The notes beneath the pieces were generated by a model. That model saw only the letters and a program-made list of their open reading frames with translations, did not search any database and was not told where the DNA came from. A program made the position numbers and the translations under genes. From positions 18,680,001 to 18,744,000 of the forward strand of contig NC_079880.1 in NCBI RefSeq assembly GCF_029227915.1: a stretch of 64,000 nt of DNA, in the 5' to 3' direction. Below are positions 12,933 to 25,085 of this stretch, in pieces. The stretch comes from Hydractinia symbiolongicarpus. Lineage: Eukaryota; Cnidaria; Hydrozoa; Anthoathecata; Hydractiniidae. How positions within the stretch are numbered: the stretch's first letter is position 1; each line of letters opens with the position of its first letter.

Positions 12933-13549
12933 TCATTTAATGAGTTTTTCAGTTCTATTGCCACCAAACTTCAAGAAAAAATACCTTATTTTGGCAATTA
13001 TATACAAACACTTTATCTCAAGGAACCTCTCAACTAAATCATTTTTTTTAAACTGTGACTCCAGATGATATGCCCAAAACAATTCAATCTTTAAACCATA
13101 ATAAAAGCTGTGGTGAATTCAGTATTCCAAAAGCTATTTTTGTTTTTGTATCACATGAACTATCTCTTATTTTAACGAAAATAATCAATTTCTCTTTTGA
13201 ACCAGGGATTTTTCCATCTTCCCTTAAAATTAGTAAAGTAATCCCAATTTTTAAAAACAAAGGATCAAACCAAGATGTGAACAATCATCGTTCTATCACT
13301 CTACTTTCAAATACAGACAAAATTTTTGAAAAACTTATTCATAAAAGGCTTACAACCTTTTTAATCAAGCATAATATATTTTTTAAAAGACAATTTGGTT
13401 TTAGAAGTATGCATTCTGCCAATCATGCTCTGATTACTTTAACTGAAGATATACGTAGGGCACTTGATGATGGGCAGTTTTCTTGTGGTGTGTTCATAGA
13501 TCTCCAAAAAGCTTTCGATACTTTTAGTTATAATATACTACTTCAAAAA

Positions 13550-13743
13550 TATTATAACTCCAGAAAGATGGGGAAAAACAGACAGACAGAAAATGTATAT
13601 AACACTTCTTAGACCGCCATCTTTATAATAAGATCACATGTACAAATCCCGTAAAGATATACGCGGAAAACACAAACACATGGTTTTAAAGTATAACCAA
13701 TAGCATAGAACAAAATGTAAACATAAATGGCGGATATATAACA
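13550..13743 (-). repeat. Gypsy 3' LTR
   Basis: This 194-bp LTR runs TGTTATATAT to GTTATAATA on the minus strand. It is identical to the 5' LTR. Confidence 0.94.
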
Positions 13744-13754
13744 ATCCTCCACCA
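13744..13754 (-). other. Polypurine tract of the Gypsy element
   Basis: The purine-rich GGTGGAGGAT (minus strand) directly abuts the 3' LTR, as expected for the plus-strand primer. Confidence 0.65.
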
Positions 13755-13766
13755 ATAGTCCACAGT

Positions 13767-16700
13767 TTAAACGTATACAATGCGGTTCAAGTCATAGTCC
13801 TCGAAATGCTTTGGTAAACGGCGAGATCGTTCAGGTCGAGAATTGGTGTCCTTGTTCACATCTTCTGCAACGTCTTCAAACGGCTCAGATGTCTCAGGAA
13901 CAGGTAACTGGACCCTTGGCTCGATTTCAGTAACGGTTTCGTCAACTTCTGACGGTTCAAACTGTGGTAGCACAGCCAGAGGTGGGTCTGTCTCTACCAT
14001 TGCTGAATCAGCTAATCTCTCGCCGGTTGCAGCTCGCATTTGATCGATGTGGCGTTGAACGATTTTCTCTCCCACTTCAACATCGTATGTCACAGGTCCT
14101 CTCTTTCTCGAAATGTTTCCTCTCACCCACCGTGGTCCTTGACCAAAATTTCTAATCAGTACCTCCTCTTGGTCTAGAAATTGCCGCAGCGGTTTCAATC
14201 GATGACTTCGATTCTCAGAATCCATCTGTTTCCCCTTGACTGTCTGTTTCAGATCTGGTTTAACGAAATGGAGGGCACTCCTTAATTGACGATTGAACAG
14301 TAGTTCTGCAGGTGACCTGCCCGTGGTGGTGTGTGGTGTGATGCGGTACGTGAACAGCAAACGGCTTACTCTGGTCTCAATGGATTGACCATTCGATTCT
14401 ATCTTTTTAAGACTGTTTTTCACAGTTTGGACGGTTCTCTCTGCTTGTCCATTTGAAGCAGGATGGTATGGTGCAGAAAAAATGTGTCTGATGTTATTTC
14501 GTTTCATAAATTGCTCAATTTCAGTGCTTGCGAAACACGGTCCATTATCACTAACACAAACTCCAGGCAGGCCATGCGTGGCAAAGATTTTGCGCAGTTG
14601 CTCAATAGTCGCAGTGGAGGTGGAGCTATTCATGACTATTACTTCCACCCATTTTGAAAAAGCATCAACAACTATCAAAAACATTTTGTTCAAAAACGGT
14701 CCCGCATAATCCATGTGGATCCGCTCCCAGGGTTGGCTTGGGTATTCCCAGGAATGTATTGGTGCTGCAGCTGGCATTTTTTGGTGGATTTCACAGGTTT
14801 TGCAATTTTTGACGGTTAACTCAATCTTAGAATCCATCTTTGGCCACCACACAAAACTTCTCGACAAACTTTTCATGCGAGTGATCCCTGGGTGAGACTG
14901 GTGAAGTTGTCCAAGCAGTTGTGGTCGTAACGAGCTTGGTATAATGACACGAGAACCCCACAGCAAGCATTGGTTGTCGATGCTGAGTTGATCCTTCCTT
15001 GAAAAGTACGGTTGTAATTCTATTTCTCGGTTTACTTTCCAACCGTTGGATATCAAGTCCAACACTTTGCTCAGGACTGGGTCACGACTTGTATGTAGCT
15101 TAACATCAGCGGAGGTTAGTGGTGCTTGCACTAGGTCCATCATGTGAATTGCACTTTCATTGTTCGAGTAATCAGAACTGTCTGCTTGAAGTGGAAGGCG
15201 GCTTAGACAGTCAGCGTTGGCGTGATTGACACCTGGTTTGTACTCCAAGACGTAGCTATAAGCAGACAGCAGGAGGGCCCATCTCTGAACACGAGCAGCT
15301 GCAAGCGGTGGAATTGGTTTGTTTTGTCCGAATAGTCCCAAAAGAGGTTTGTGATCAGTTATAATTCTGAAAGACTGTCCATAAAGATATTGATGAAGCT
15401 TTTTGACTGCGAATACTATGGCTAAACCCTCTTTCTCAATGTGGGCATAATTCCTCTCTGCTGGAGAAAGAGTCCGTGAAATATAACATACGGGCTTCTC
15501 GGAACTATCATCCATTACATGGGCGAGAACAGCACCTATCCCATAAGGAGAGGCGTCACAGGACACAAGGATCGAACGTTGGGGGTCAAAATGCGTCAGC
15601 AACGGTGCTTTATATAGTAGAGCTTTCGATTCGGTAAACGCTTTTTCTTGTTCGGTTTTCCAGTGAAAGGTTGTCCCCTTCCTCAGCAGACGATGCAGTG
15701 GTTCAATCATTGCAGAAAGGTTTGGTAGATAACGATTATAATAGTTGAGCATTCCGAGATAAGCCTTTAACTGTGTAACATTCTCTGGAGGGGCTGCATT
15801 CCTTATAGCTTTGACCTTCTCTGGTGAAGGCGATATTCCTTCCTTGGTAATGTTGTAACCCAGATAAGTCACCTCTTCTGCTAGAAATACGCATTTGACT
15901 TCCTTCAGTCGCAATCCAGAGCTTTCAATCACTTGCAGGACTGACGATAAATTTCTCAAATGTTCCTCATCATCCTTACCAGATATTAAAATATCGTCTA
16001 CTCGCACTTTGGTACGTGGTATATGGCGGAGTCGCCTATCCATTTCCCTCTGAAAAATGCCGGTGGCGGAATGTACTCCATACTGAAGTCTTGTGGGGCG
16101 GTACAAGCCACGGTGTGTGTTGATTGTGAGGTATTCTCTTGTTTCCTCGTCCAACTCCAATTGCTGGTATGCATGACTCAAATCCAGCTTTGTGAACTTT
16201 TCACCCCCTGACATTGAGGCGAAAAGATCTTCAGTTCGCGGAATTGGATAAGAGTCACAAGGTGCAGCCTGGTTTATTGTCTGTTTGTAATCGCCGCATA
16301 TTCTGATAGTACCGTCCTCTTTCTTTACCGGTACGATAGGGGCTGCCCATCTTGAATATTCAACTGGTTCATATATGCCATCTTGTACAAGTCTATCAAG
16401 TTCAGTGTCGATCCTGTCTTTTAAGGCATACGGGACTGGTCGTGCTTTGCAAAACTTTGGTGCGACAGAGGAGTCCACAGGAATATGGACTCTAAAGTCC
16501 TTCAGCAATCCCATACTTTCCGTAAACACGGCGGCATGCTGTACTAATATTTGCTGTAGATTGGTATTGCTAGAATGCTTGACCTGGAACAAACTGGGCC
16601 AATCTAACTTGATTACTTTTAGCCAATCTCGACCTAACAATGAAGGAGATTCCCCGGGTACGATAGTCAATGACAGTGTGTATTTCTGTTTTTGGTGTTC

Positions 16701-17741
16701 AACGTTTACAGCAGCTGATCCCAAGGGTGTTATGATTTCCCCTGTAAAAGTTTTTAACTTTAAGTTACTAGGCTGGATGGTCAACTCTGGAATGCATTTC
16801 CGTAATGTTTTTTCACTTATCACCGACATCGATGCACCGGTATCGACCTCCATCTTGATGGTTTTTCCTTCAATACTGACATTTACAAAAAGCGGTTCAA
16901 CTCTGCTCCCTTCTAATTTATACAGGTTAAACATATCGGACTGTTCAACAGTTTCGTTGTAAACATTTCCTTCATGTTCGGACTCCAGTTGGTTTATTGG
17001 TTTCCGGGGTGGTCTGGATTTCTCATCATTTCGTTTCTTTTGACGACATTTTTTAACGGTGTGTCCTTTTTTGTGGCAATAATAACATTCAGCATCCTTG
17101 AATGGACATGCCTCTGCTGTATGTTTTGTCCCTCCACATCGATAGCAATCCCTCCCTGGGTTGTCTCGGGCTCTCTCCAAAGCGTGGACACTCTCTGAAA
17201 TGTTGCCTGTCGCTTGATGTTGGAGAATGCTTTTGGAGTAGCTTGCTGCTGATTCCATAGAACATGCAATTCGTAGGGCTTTGGCTAAGGTGAGGTCTTT
17301 CTCACTCAGGAGCTTTTGTTGTATTTTTTCCTCCTTAATACCACAAACAAGTCTATCTCTTAACATGTCGTCCAGTGTTTCTCCATACTCACAATGTTCA
17401 CTGAGTCGACGCAAAACTGCCAAGTACTGGGAAATTGTTTCAGAAGGTTGCCTATCACGAGTGTTGAATCTGAATCTCTCAGCTATCGAATTGGGAGTGG
17501 GATATAAATGATCTTTCATTAATTGTACTAGCTGGTCATAAGATTTGGAAGCAGGATCGTTATTTGACAAACCTCTCAACAGCTGGTAGGCTTTGGCTCC
17601 ACATGAGCTCAGCAGGATTGCTCTCTTCTTGGTGGCATCTGCAATGTCATTTGCTATGTAGAACTGATTCACTCTCTCGATGTAATTGTTCCAGAGTTCC
17701 GTTGCCGGATCAAACTCTCCAATTTTTCCGTAGGTAGCCAT
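13767..17741 (-). CDS. Gag-Pol polyprotein of the Gypsy element, intact
   Basis: This is one 1324-codon frame starting at ATG 17741. Gag covers about residues 1-195. Two CCHC knuckles follow (199-212 and 219-232, both CX2CX4HX4C). The aspartic protease shows DTGAS at 300-304. The reverse transcriptase shows KLDLSHAY (motif A) and VDDIL at 581-585 (motif C). The RNase H domain starts at LVSCDASPYG. The integrase has an N-terminal zinc site (HQSHPGIT, then CKTCEIH), the catalytic core Asp in HMDYAG and VSDNGP, and the Glu in NGQAERT. A charged C-terminal tail follows. Gag and Pol share one frame, so no programmed frameshift is needed. The domain order RT-RH-IN and the motif forms fit the mag/Ty3-Gypsy group. 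No envelope gene is present. No disabling change is visible. Confidence 0.95.
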   Translation of the reverse strand: MATYGKIGEFDPATELWNNYIERVNQFYIANDIADATKKRAILLSSCGAKAYQLLRGLSNNDPASKSYDQLVQLMKDHLYPTPNSIAERFRFNTRDRQPSETISQYLAVLRRLSEHCEYGETLDDMLRDRLVCGIKEEKIQQKLLSEKDLTLAKALRIACSMESAASYSKSILQHQATGNISESVHALERARDNPGRDCYRCGGTKHTAEACPFKDAECYYCHKKGHTVKKCRQKKRNDEKSRPPRKPINQLESEHEGNVYNETVEQSDMFNLYKLEGSRVEPLFVNVSIEGKTIKMEVDTGASMSVISEKTLRKCIPELTIQPSNLKLKTFTGEIITPLGSAAVNVEHQKQKYTLSLTIVPGESPSLLGRDWLKVIKLDWPSLFQVKHSSNTNLQQILVQHAAVFTESMGLLKDFRVHIPVDSSVAPKFCKARPVPYALKDRIDTELDRLVQDGIYEPVEYSRWAAPIVPVKKEDGTIRICGDYKQTINQAAPCDSYPIPRTEDLFASMSGGEKFTKLDLSHAYQQLELDEETREYLTINTHRGLYRPTRLQYGVHSATGIFQREMDRRLRHIPRTKVRVDDILISGKDDEEHLRNLSSVLQVIESSGLRLKEVKCVFLAEEVTYLGYNITKEGISPSPEKVKAIRNAAPPENVTQLKAYLGMLNYYNRYLPNLSAMIEPLHRLLRKGTTFHWKTEQEKAFTESKALLYKAPLLTHFDPQRSILVSCDASPYGIGAVLAHVMDDSSEKPVCYISRTLSPAERNYAHIEKEGLAIVFAVKKLHQYLYGQSFRIITDHKPLLGLFGQNKPIPPLAAARVQRWALLLSAYSYVLEYKPGVNHANADCLSRLPLQADSSDYSNNESAIHMMDLVQAPLTSADVKLHTSRDPVLSKVLDLISNGWKVNREIELQPYFSRKDQLSIDNQCLLWGSRVIIPSSLRPQLLGQLHQSHPGITRMKSLSRSFVWWPKMDSKIELTVKNCKTCEIHQKMPAAAPIHSWEYPSQPWERIHMDYAGPFLNKMFLIVVDAFSKWVEVIVMNSSTSTATIEQLRKIFATHGLPGVCVSDNGPCFASTEIEQFMKRNNIRHIFSAPYHPASNGQAERTVQTVKNSLKKIESNGQSIETRVSRLLFTYRITPHTTTGRSPAELLFNRQLRSALHFVKPDLKQTVKGKQMDSENRSHRLKPLRQFLDQEEVLIRNFGQGPRWVRGNISRKRGPVTYDVEVGEKIVQRHIDQMRAATGERLADSAMVETDPPLAVLPQFEPSEVDETVTEIEPRVQLPVPETSEPFEDVAEDVNKDTNSRPERSRRLPKHFEDYDLNRIVYV

Positions 17742-17752
17742 TTCGGTAATAT

Positions 17753-17765
17753 ATCCTCGTCGCCA
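17753..17765 (-). other. Primer binding site, tRNA-Ser type
   Basis: Two bases inside the 5' LTR, the minus strand reads TGGCGACGAGGAT. This is complementary to the 3' end of animal tRNA-Ser(GCU) including CCA. The match to the tRNA is from general knowledge. Confidence 0.75.
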
Positions 17766-17767
17766 CT

Positions 17768-17961
17768 TATTATAACTCCAGAAAGATGGGGAAAAACAGA
17801 CAGACAGAAAATGTATATAACACTTCTTAGACCGCCATCTTTATAATAAGATCACATGTACAAATCCCGTAAAGATATACGCGGAAAACACAAACACATG
17901 GTTTTAAAGTATAACCAATAGCATAGAACAAAATGTAAACATAAATGGCGGATATATAACA
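17768..17961 (-). repeat. Gypsy 5' LTR
   Basis: This 194-bp LTR is identical to the 3' LTR. The promoter and transcription start should lie within it, but no TATA position can be fixed by eye. Confidence 0.94.
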
Positions 17962-17966
17962 AAAAA

Positions 17967-18961
17967 CCTAGAACTATATGGTATAAGGGATATTGCTTAT
18001 AATTTGATCAGATCTTACGTTACTGAAAGATCTTAATTCGTAAATTATGGAGGGAATAATTCTATTTTAAAGAAGGTTCTATGTGGTGTAACTCAAGGTT
18101 CTGTGTTAGGACCCTTACTTTTTATCATCTATATTAATGATCTTTCTAATGCCATAATTTTTAGTAAAACTACATTATTTGCTGATGATATATACATGTC
18201 TACTTTTTTCAAGCCCCTGTCTAAAAAGGATCAACAAATGTTCAATATTGATCTCAAGAGGCTGTTTAAATAGTTATGTGCAAATTAAATATCCTAAATG
18301 TTTCAAAAACTGAGGTTATCCTTTTTCATAGTCAAGTAAAAAAATCAACCTAAATTTTAATCTAAAGCTTAATGGCAAACCTCTAAATTTGAGTAAGTCA
18401 GTAAGATACCTCGGAGTTTTATTAAACTGTTTCTTATCCTGAAGTCCTTATATACAAAATTTATCTACTAAACTTCGAAATGCTAATGGTATCATCTCCA
18501 AACTACGTTATTTTGTTCGAAAATCTACTATGCTTTGTACCTAATGTTCTTTTTGATTCTCATTTAAGATATGCTTGCCAGGTTTGGGCCCAAAACCCTA
18601 ATCCCATTACCAACAGAACTTTTCTTCTTAAAAATTTTCTGATTTTAATGCACATTCTCCTTTATTTAATGAACTCCGGATTCTAAAGCTTACTGACCTT
18701 ACTATGTCCTTAAATGTTTTAATGATTTATCAAATTTTAAACAGGCAAAATTTTTCTCTAAGTAATACTTTTGATCTCAGATACTACTCTAATACTCGCA
18801 TCACTAGGGGGAGATCAAGGGGTTTATTAGCGAAAAGTCACTGTAAAACCTCTAAATATGGTATTAATTCTATTGTTCATCAGTCAGTTGTTCACTGGAA
18901 TGAGCTGCAGTCTTTGTGTCCTGAACTAGATCTTGCTATTATATTAAAATCTAGTCACTAA
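17967..18961 (+). mobile_element. LINE, part after the LTR insertion
   Basis: This is the continuation of the LINE reverse transcriptase. It shows CGVTQGSVLGPLLFIIYIND (motif B region), FADDIY (motif C) near 18180, VRYLGVLL near 18400, and the typical C-terminal block at 18704-18961 (TRGRSRGLLAKS, then HWNELQSLCPEL). Several in-frame stops and frameshifts make it non-functional. An AT-rich 3' UTR probably runs on for about 100 bases. Confidence 0.85.
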
Positions 18962-20407
18962 ATTGCAAAATAGCATATTTTTAAGTAATTACATTGCCTA
19001 ATTAATGACAAATGTTTTACTTGTTTTTTTATTGGCAGTTATTTAGTATATTAATTATCTAGCAAACACTGGTGGCCTTCTCCAGAATAGTCTTCAACTA
19101 ATAGGTGTGTCTCCTATCATTTGAACAAGGTTTGCAATCAAGCACAAAGAAACTCTGCTCAAGCAAATGCTCTTATTTCTCATGTCACATATATGATCAT
19201 GGTTAAATGTGACCATGTCACATCTAACCATATGTTGCAGCCATAAATGTCAATGCTACAGAAATACATACATCAAATGTCTCCAAGCTCAGTACACTGT
19301 CATGCTTCCCACATTCCCATTTGGTGAAGCAAGCATTTGTCTAGCTGTTCTTTTTGAACTGGATGCACTAGACATACATCCCAGTAATAACAACGAAGAG
19401 TGGTCACTGCTTTTGGTGTATTTCAGTTAAACTACTATATAGTCAGTCAAGAATTTAATTTGGTATGTTTCAAACCACTTAGAGCAACTTACATACCAAA
19501 TTTTATGCATTTTTAAAGGGTGGGTTATATCAGCTTCTAAAATTTGATGATTTGATATGGAATGTGTAAACAAGACAACAAAATATGCAATTTAGTTTCA
19601 CTTGGTCCTGGCTAATAGAAAACCCATCTTGATGTACAACAGTTTCCATATATATAGCTAGATGAGTTGTGGATGTTCACAAAGTATATATGCACAGGCA
19701 TCCTCTGAGCAGCACAGATAAAAGGACATCAAAACATCTGCCAGACTCATACATGAAAGCCTAGCTACCGTGTAACTGGAGTGATAGTTATTGCCAATTT
19801 TTACCAGTTTTCCTAAAAGAGCAGTGCAGTCACATAAAAATTTGCCTATTTTTAGCAAGAGTTTCCTTTCTGCTTTTAGCTTAGCTAGCTACCAACTTGT
19901 TGTTTTTTGTACATTTGTTTTTTGTAAAATTAATCAACTGAAAACCTGCGCGAATCATGCGCGATTAGCTTGCCAGTGTAGTGTGTTTGAGACGTTGTAT
20001 GATTGCAAGCTCCAAGCTGTTATTTTTATCATTACAAATATTATTTTTTATTGTGAAACTCGATTCTGGATTTTGAACGCATTGCGATTATTCTACTGGA
20101 CACGATTTTGTAACTGGATTTTGGGTTTTGCTTTAAACTGGACAAGATTTTACACATTTTGAATATTGAACTTATCTGGTTTTGTGCTACACAAGTAGCT
20201 ACTATTTATTGATGAATTGATCGATCTCTTGAGCGTGTGCTCGAAAAAAATACCCATGTGATAAAAAACACAAGCATTTTCAATTGATGGCGGTTGGCAA
20301 GTAGCCTGGTTAACTTTCTTCTTTAAGTTGATAAAATGAGTTTCTCTTAAACAAAAGCTTAGATGCGAACGAATGACTCAGCGGAAACCCCGAGTTTAAA
20401 TTGAACA
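18962..20407. other. No gene recognised
   Basis: Only short open frames without known motifs are present between the LINE tail and the P element. I see no RNA gene or repeat structure. Confidence 0.5.
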
Positions 20408-20561
20408 ATGTGACCATAGTCATAAGAAACACAGATAGTCTAGAATCCCGGGCCGTTTGTAACTGTAACAACTTTTGAATTCGACGGCCCCATGGGGCAC
20501 AGATTTTTAAAAATGGCCGCTGCGAAGGGCGATTCTGTTGCTAAAGATGATCTACAGGATC

Positions 20562-21764
20562 TTATGAGAAGTTAGTAGCTGCTATTACTTTCAAATTGAT
20601 ATTTTTAAGAATGTTGACAGCTTTCCAAAATATGGGGAAAATTTGAAATGATGTTGCACCTGTTGTAGCAAAAGTTGCAAGACTGAAGGAAAGAGGATTC
20701 ACAACACTTTTTACAAGAAAAACCAAAACATGTCTAGCAAGTTCTTTAACATCACTCAATGTAGCATGGTTAACACTTACATCTCCTAAATCTACATATC
20801 CAATTAGCTTCCCAGTGTGTTTATCCCATACAAGATCGTCCTGCACCTTCATTTCATACAACAAAATTGTTACATAACGTTCTGGAGAAGAAAATAATTC
20901 CGTTTTTTCCCTAGTTCCCTTACAATTTCATGATTAAATCCTCTTTGTGGTTGTATATAGTTTAGGTAATCTCTCAATGTTCTTAAACTTGGGAGGATTA
21001 ATATGGCAGAACCAGTTTTGCTGTCATAGCGAAGATCAGAATGAGTAGATGATGATTTAGCAGCTAGAGATAGGCAGTATTTTATTATCATAGGATGGTA
21101 GCGAACACTATTTGCACATGAAGAATTGATATATTTCTATTGTTCCTCCCAAAAAAGCTTCATGAAATGAGGGACTTTTTGTTTATTGCAGCCATTGAAC
21201 AAAGAAACAAAATCTCTACCCAGTTCTGGAGTAACTTCTTTGCTTTGCATTTCTAAGGCAACTTTCATGTCATTCAATTCTGACTCTAATTGTTTATAAC
21301 ATAAACACTTTTGTTGTAATGCAAGGCTAACTTTTTGTTGAGATGTGTTTTTAAGAGGTGCATGCAGTTTTGCAGGTTCAAGAAAGTTTACTTTTTTCCT
21401 ATTTTCCTCGTATATAAATTTAAATTCATGACTATGACAAGGTGAACAAGGACTTGAATTGGTAATGAAAAGTTTACACGAGTTAGAGCGATAATATCTT
21501 GATGCAATTTCGACTTATAAGGCATTTGGTGATATTCAGTGATATCACATTTTTTGGGGATGACATGTTTTTAAAATTTAGTGTAGAAGCGATCCTTTCC
21601 TTAAATAAATCGTCAATTACACGATCTTTTGTAATGATATTTATCAATTCACCTCTCCACTTCTTATTCACTTCGTTATTGGGAAGAGGGACTTTAAATA
21701 TACTTATATCTTTGTGTCTACGGGACGTTGAAAAGTAAAGTGTTGAGCAGTTTGCACCAGGCAT
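20562..21764 (-). pseudogene. Truncated P-element transposase relic (THAP domain plus partial catalytic domain)
   Basis: The N-terminal frame (21764-21483) resembles a THAP DNA-binding domain: [18 protein letters not shown], then NKKWRGELINIITKDR. The second zinc Cys appears to be Phe. A region in another frame follows (21480-21140), then LRYDSKTGSAILILPSLRTL with QPQRGFNHEIV, then EMKVQDDLVWDKHTGKLIGY with DLGDVSV and NPLSFSLATFAT. The last block is the region of the THAP9/P transposase holding the first catalytic part. It ends at a stop at 20562, so the C-terminal half is missing. At least two frame changes are needed. The layout resembles internally deleted P derivatives, but it is probably not expressed as one protein. 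Confidence 0.75.
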
Positions 21765-21770
21765 ATCGTT

Positions 21771-23301
<1,531 letters not shown>

Positions 23302-23756
23302 CGCTGTCCACTTATATCTGGCAGTTAAAGGACCAAAATATCACACCGGAGTTAAACTGGTCGATCGTAAAACGTGTGAGAAGTTACTCGAACAAAAGCA
23401 AATCGTGTCCACTTTGTCTGCAAGAGAAATTGGAAATCCTTAGTTACGAAAATAAAGACGAACTTTTAAACAAAAGGTCGGAGATCGTTTCAAAATGCCG
23501 CCATATGAACAAATATCTATTGGCCAATTATAAGTCAAAAGACTGATAACGACATTTTGACACTTTTTTATTGTAAATTACTTTTTTTTATTGTAAATTA
23601 CTGATTTTATTACACGTTTTACAGCCTCAATTAATTTTGTTATACTTATAGGAATTTAGATCAGTTGAATTTATTTTACAGCTGAGGATTGTATAGTGAA
23701 TACATGAAACTCTGAGTACTGTAAAAGCTCAGTTTACTTTATTACCCTTGTTATAT
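23302..23756 (+). mobile_element. Inverted 3' fragment of the same Penelope-like element
   Basis: This matches the reverse complement of 22003-22458, beginning at CGCTGTCC. The open frame up to 23546 repeats the endonuclease C-terminus (STYIWQLKDQNITPELNW), followed by the same 3' UTR. It joins the minus copy head to head. Confidence 0.9.
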
Positions 23757-23816
23757 GGCTCCTGTGATTTAATGTTATAGTCGAGCACTGTTTTGAGGAT
23801 AGCATTACGCATCTGT

Positions 23817-23821
<5 letters not shown>

Positions 23822-23852
<31 letters not shown>
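23822..23852. repeat. Short (TA)n tract
   Basis: This is about 15 TA units inside the right part of the P element, after the second Penelope-like fragment. Confidence 0.9.
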
Positions 23853-23857
<5 letters not shown>

Positions 23858-24241
23858 ACAAAATCAAAATGCAGTAATACAAGGCCATTTTGAACTTTTC
23901 TGTGCCCTATTGGCAGTTTGGGTGCTTGCGCGGCCGTCTAGTAATAAGTGAGAACAATGCGCTGTTGTTTGTCACCAGACTATCTGTTTTTCTTATGACT
24001 ATGATGTGACTAATCTCTTCGGAGGCCATTTTAATTTATCTGTGAGTTTTTAGCCAAGCTTGGCCACATCTTACTATGGTAAAAACTTTTTAGTTTACTA
24101 ATGTTTGTTAGGGTGAGTGAAACCACTCGCTGGAATATTCGGATGAAAAGGGCTTTCCCCGATATGGACCACGTGAGCAAAGAACAATAGAATTAGCCAA
24201 TAAAAAAGCGCGGCAAGGTTTTGGCCGCAGGAAAATCGTTT

Positions 24242-24313
24242 GAGACCCAGCGTGATTTTTCCCACCTTAGCTACTCCGATTTCCCGGTGCCAAGAAAGAT
24301 TACGCTGGGTCTC
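24242..24313. repeat. Short palindromic repeat
   Basis: GAGACCCAGCGT at 24242-24253 pairs with ACGCTGGGTCTC at 24302-24313, around a 48-base loop. It may be a MITE fragment. Confidence 0.6.
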
Positions 24314-25014
24314 CTGGCTAGTTGGCAAGTAGCAGTTTTACGTCTAGACTTTTTTTCTTGAAAGAACCTGGTTTCTATGCACATGGTATGTTTTAATTTT
24401 GATTTGATTTCGCGCAACTATTTTGATCACTTGCCGCAACATAACGAAAGAAATGAATGTTTTTGCAAAATCTTTACTATTAAAAAACACGCGAGCAACT
24501 TCTTTGATAGAACTATTTATAAGAATGATTGTTTGTTTAATATAAAATGAGTAGGTGGACCATTGCAACTTTGAACAAGAAGAAGAAAAAATGTCGTAAT
24601 CGCGCTCTTCACGCAGAGTGTTTCATTTTATAATTGTGGTCAACCATGTTCCTAGTCCCATGGGAACGAGATTAACTTGGATCACTTTATTATTGAAATA
24701 TGCTAGTTTTAAAGTTCTTTCAAAAGGGCAGAAATTAACTTTTGGTTATTGTTTGTACTAACTAATACCAGCAAAAAGTAATCCTCTTTTCCTTTCTACC
24801 CACTCTGCACATTTAAATTTATTTTCATTTAAATTCTCAAAGTCAAGTCGCCTTCCCTTATCCTTTGTGTTTTTTATAACTAATATTTTTTTGAACTTGT
24901 TACAATCCTGTTATTTTTAAGTGTATTTATTTATTATCGAGTTTTTCTTGTGTGAATCCATGGCGGGGGAAAAATAACAGGTACGGTCATTATTTTATTT
25001 TGATGATTCTTTGC

Positions 25015-25085
25015 ATCCCGCATCCAGTATCTTGAATCCCGCATCCTGAATCCCGTGTCCCGGTCAGCATCCTGCATCCCGCATT
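25015..25085. repeat. Short tandem repeat of the ATCCCGCATCC type
   Basis: Five or six imperfect copies of a 10-15 base unit (cccgcatcc, with variants ending in tgaat) occur in tandem. It is non-coding. Confidence 0.7.

Larger units (their letters stand above)
12933..14524. repeat. 1592-bp tandem duplication, copy 2
   Basis: This is the second copy of 11341-12932. It contains LINE reverse transcriptase (open frame 13055-13612, identical in protein to 11463-12020), the 3' LTR of the complete Gypsy element and the end of pol. At 14524 it continues seamlessly into the intact pol. Confidence 0.93.
13550..17961 (-). mobile_element. Complete mag-type Gypsy LTR retrotransposon
   Basis: The element is 4412 bp with identical 194-bp LTRs at 13550-13743 (3') and 17768-17961 (5'), read on the minus strand. 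It sits in a LINE reverse-transcriptase gene between AAAAA target duplications (13545-13549 and 17962-17966). It has a primer site, a polypurine tract and an uninterrupted gag-pol. Identical LTRs and the open frame argue for a very recent insertion. Confidence 0.93.

Noticed and set aside
16375-17198. Long plus-strand open frames opposite gag-pol (up to 195 codons)
   Set aside because: They are antisense shadows of the Gypsy polyprotein.
20513-20575. Short frame MAAAKGDSVAKDDLQDLM near the left P-element end
   Set aside because: Its ATG lies within the subterminal repeat shared with the other end, so it is better explained as element-end sequence than as a gene.
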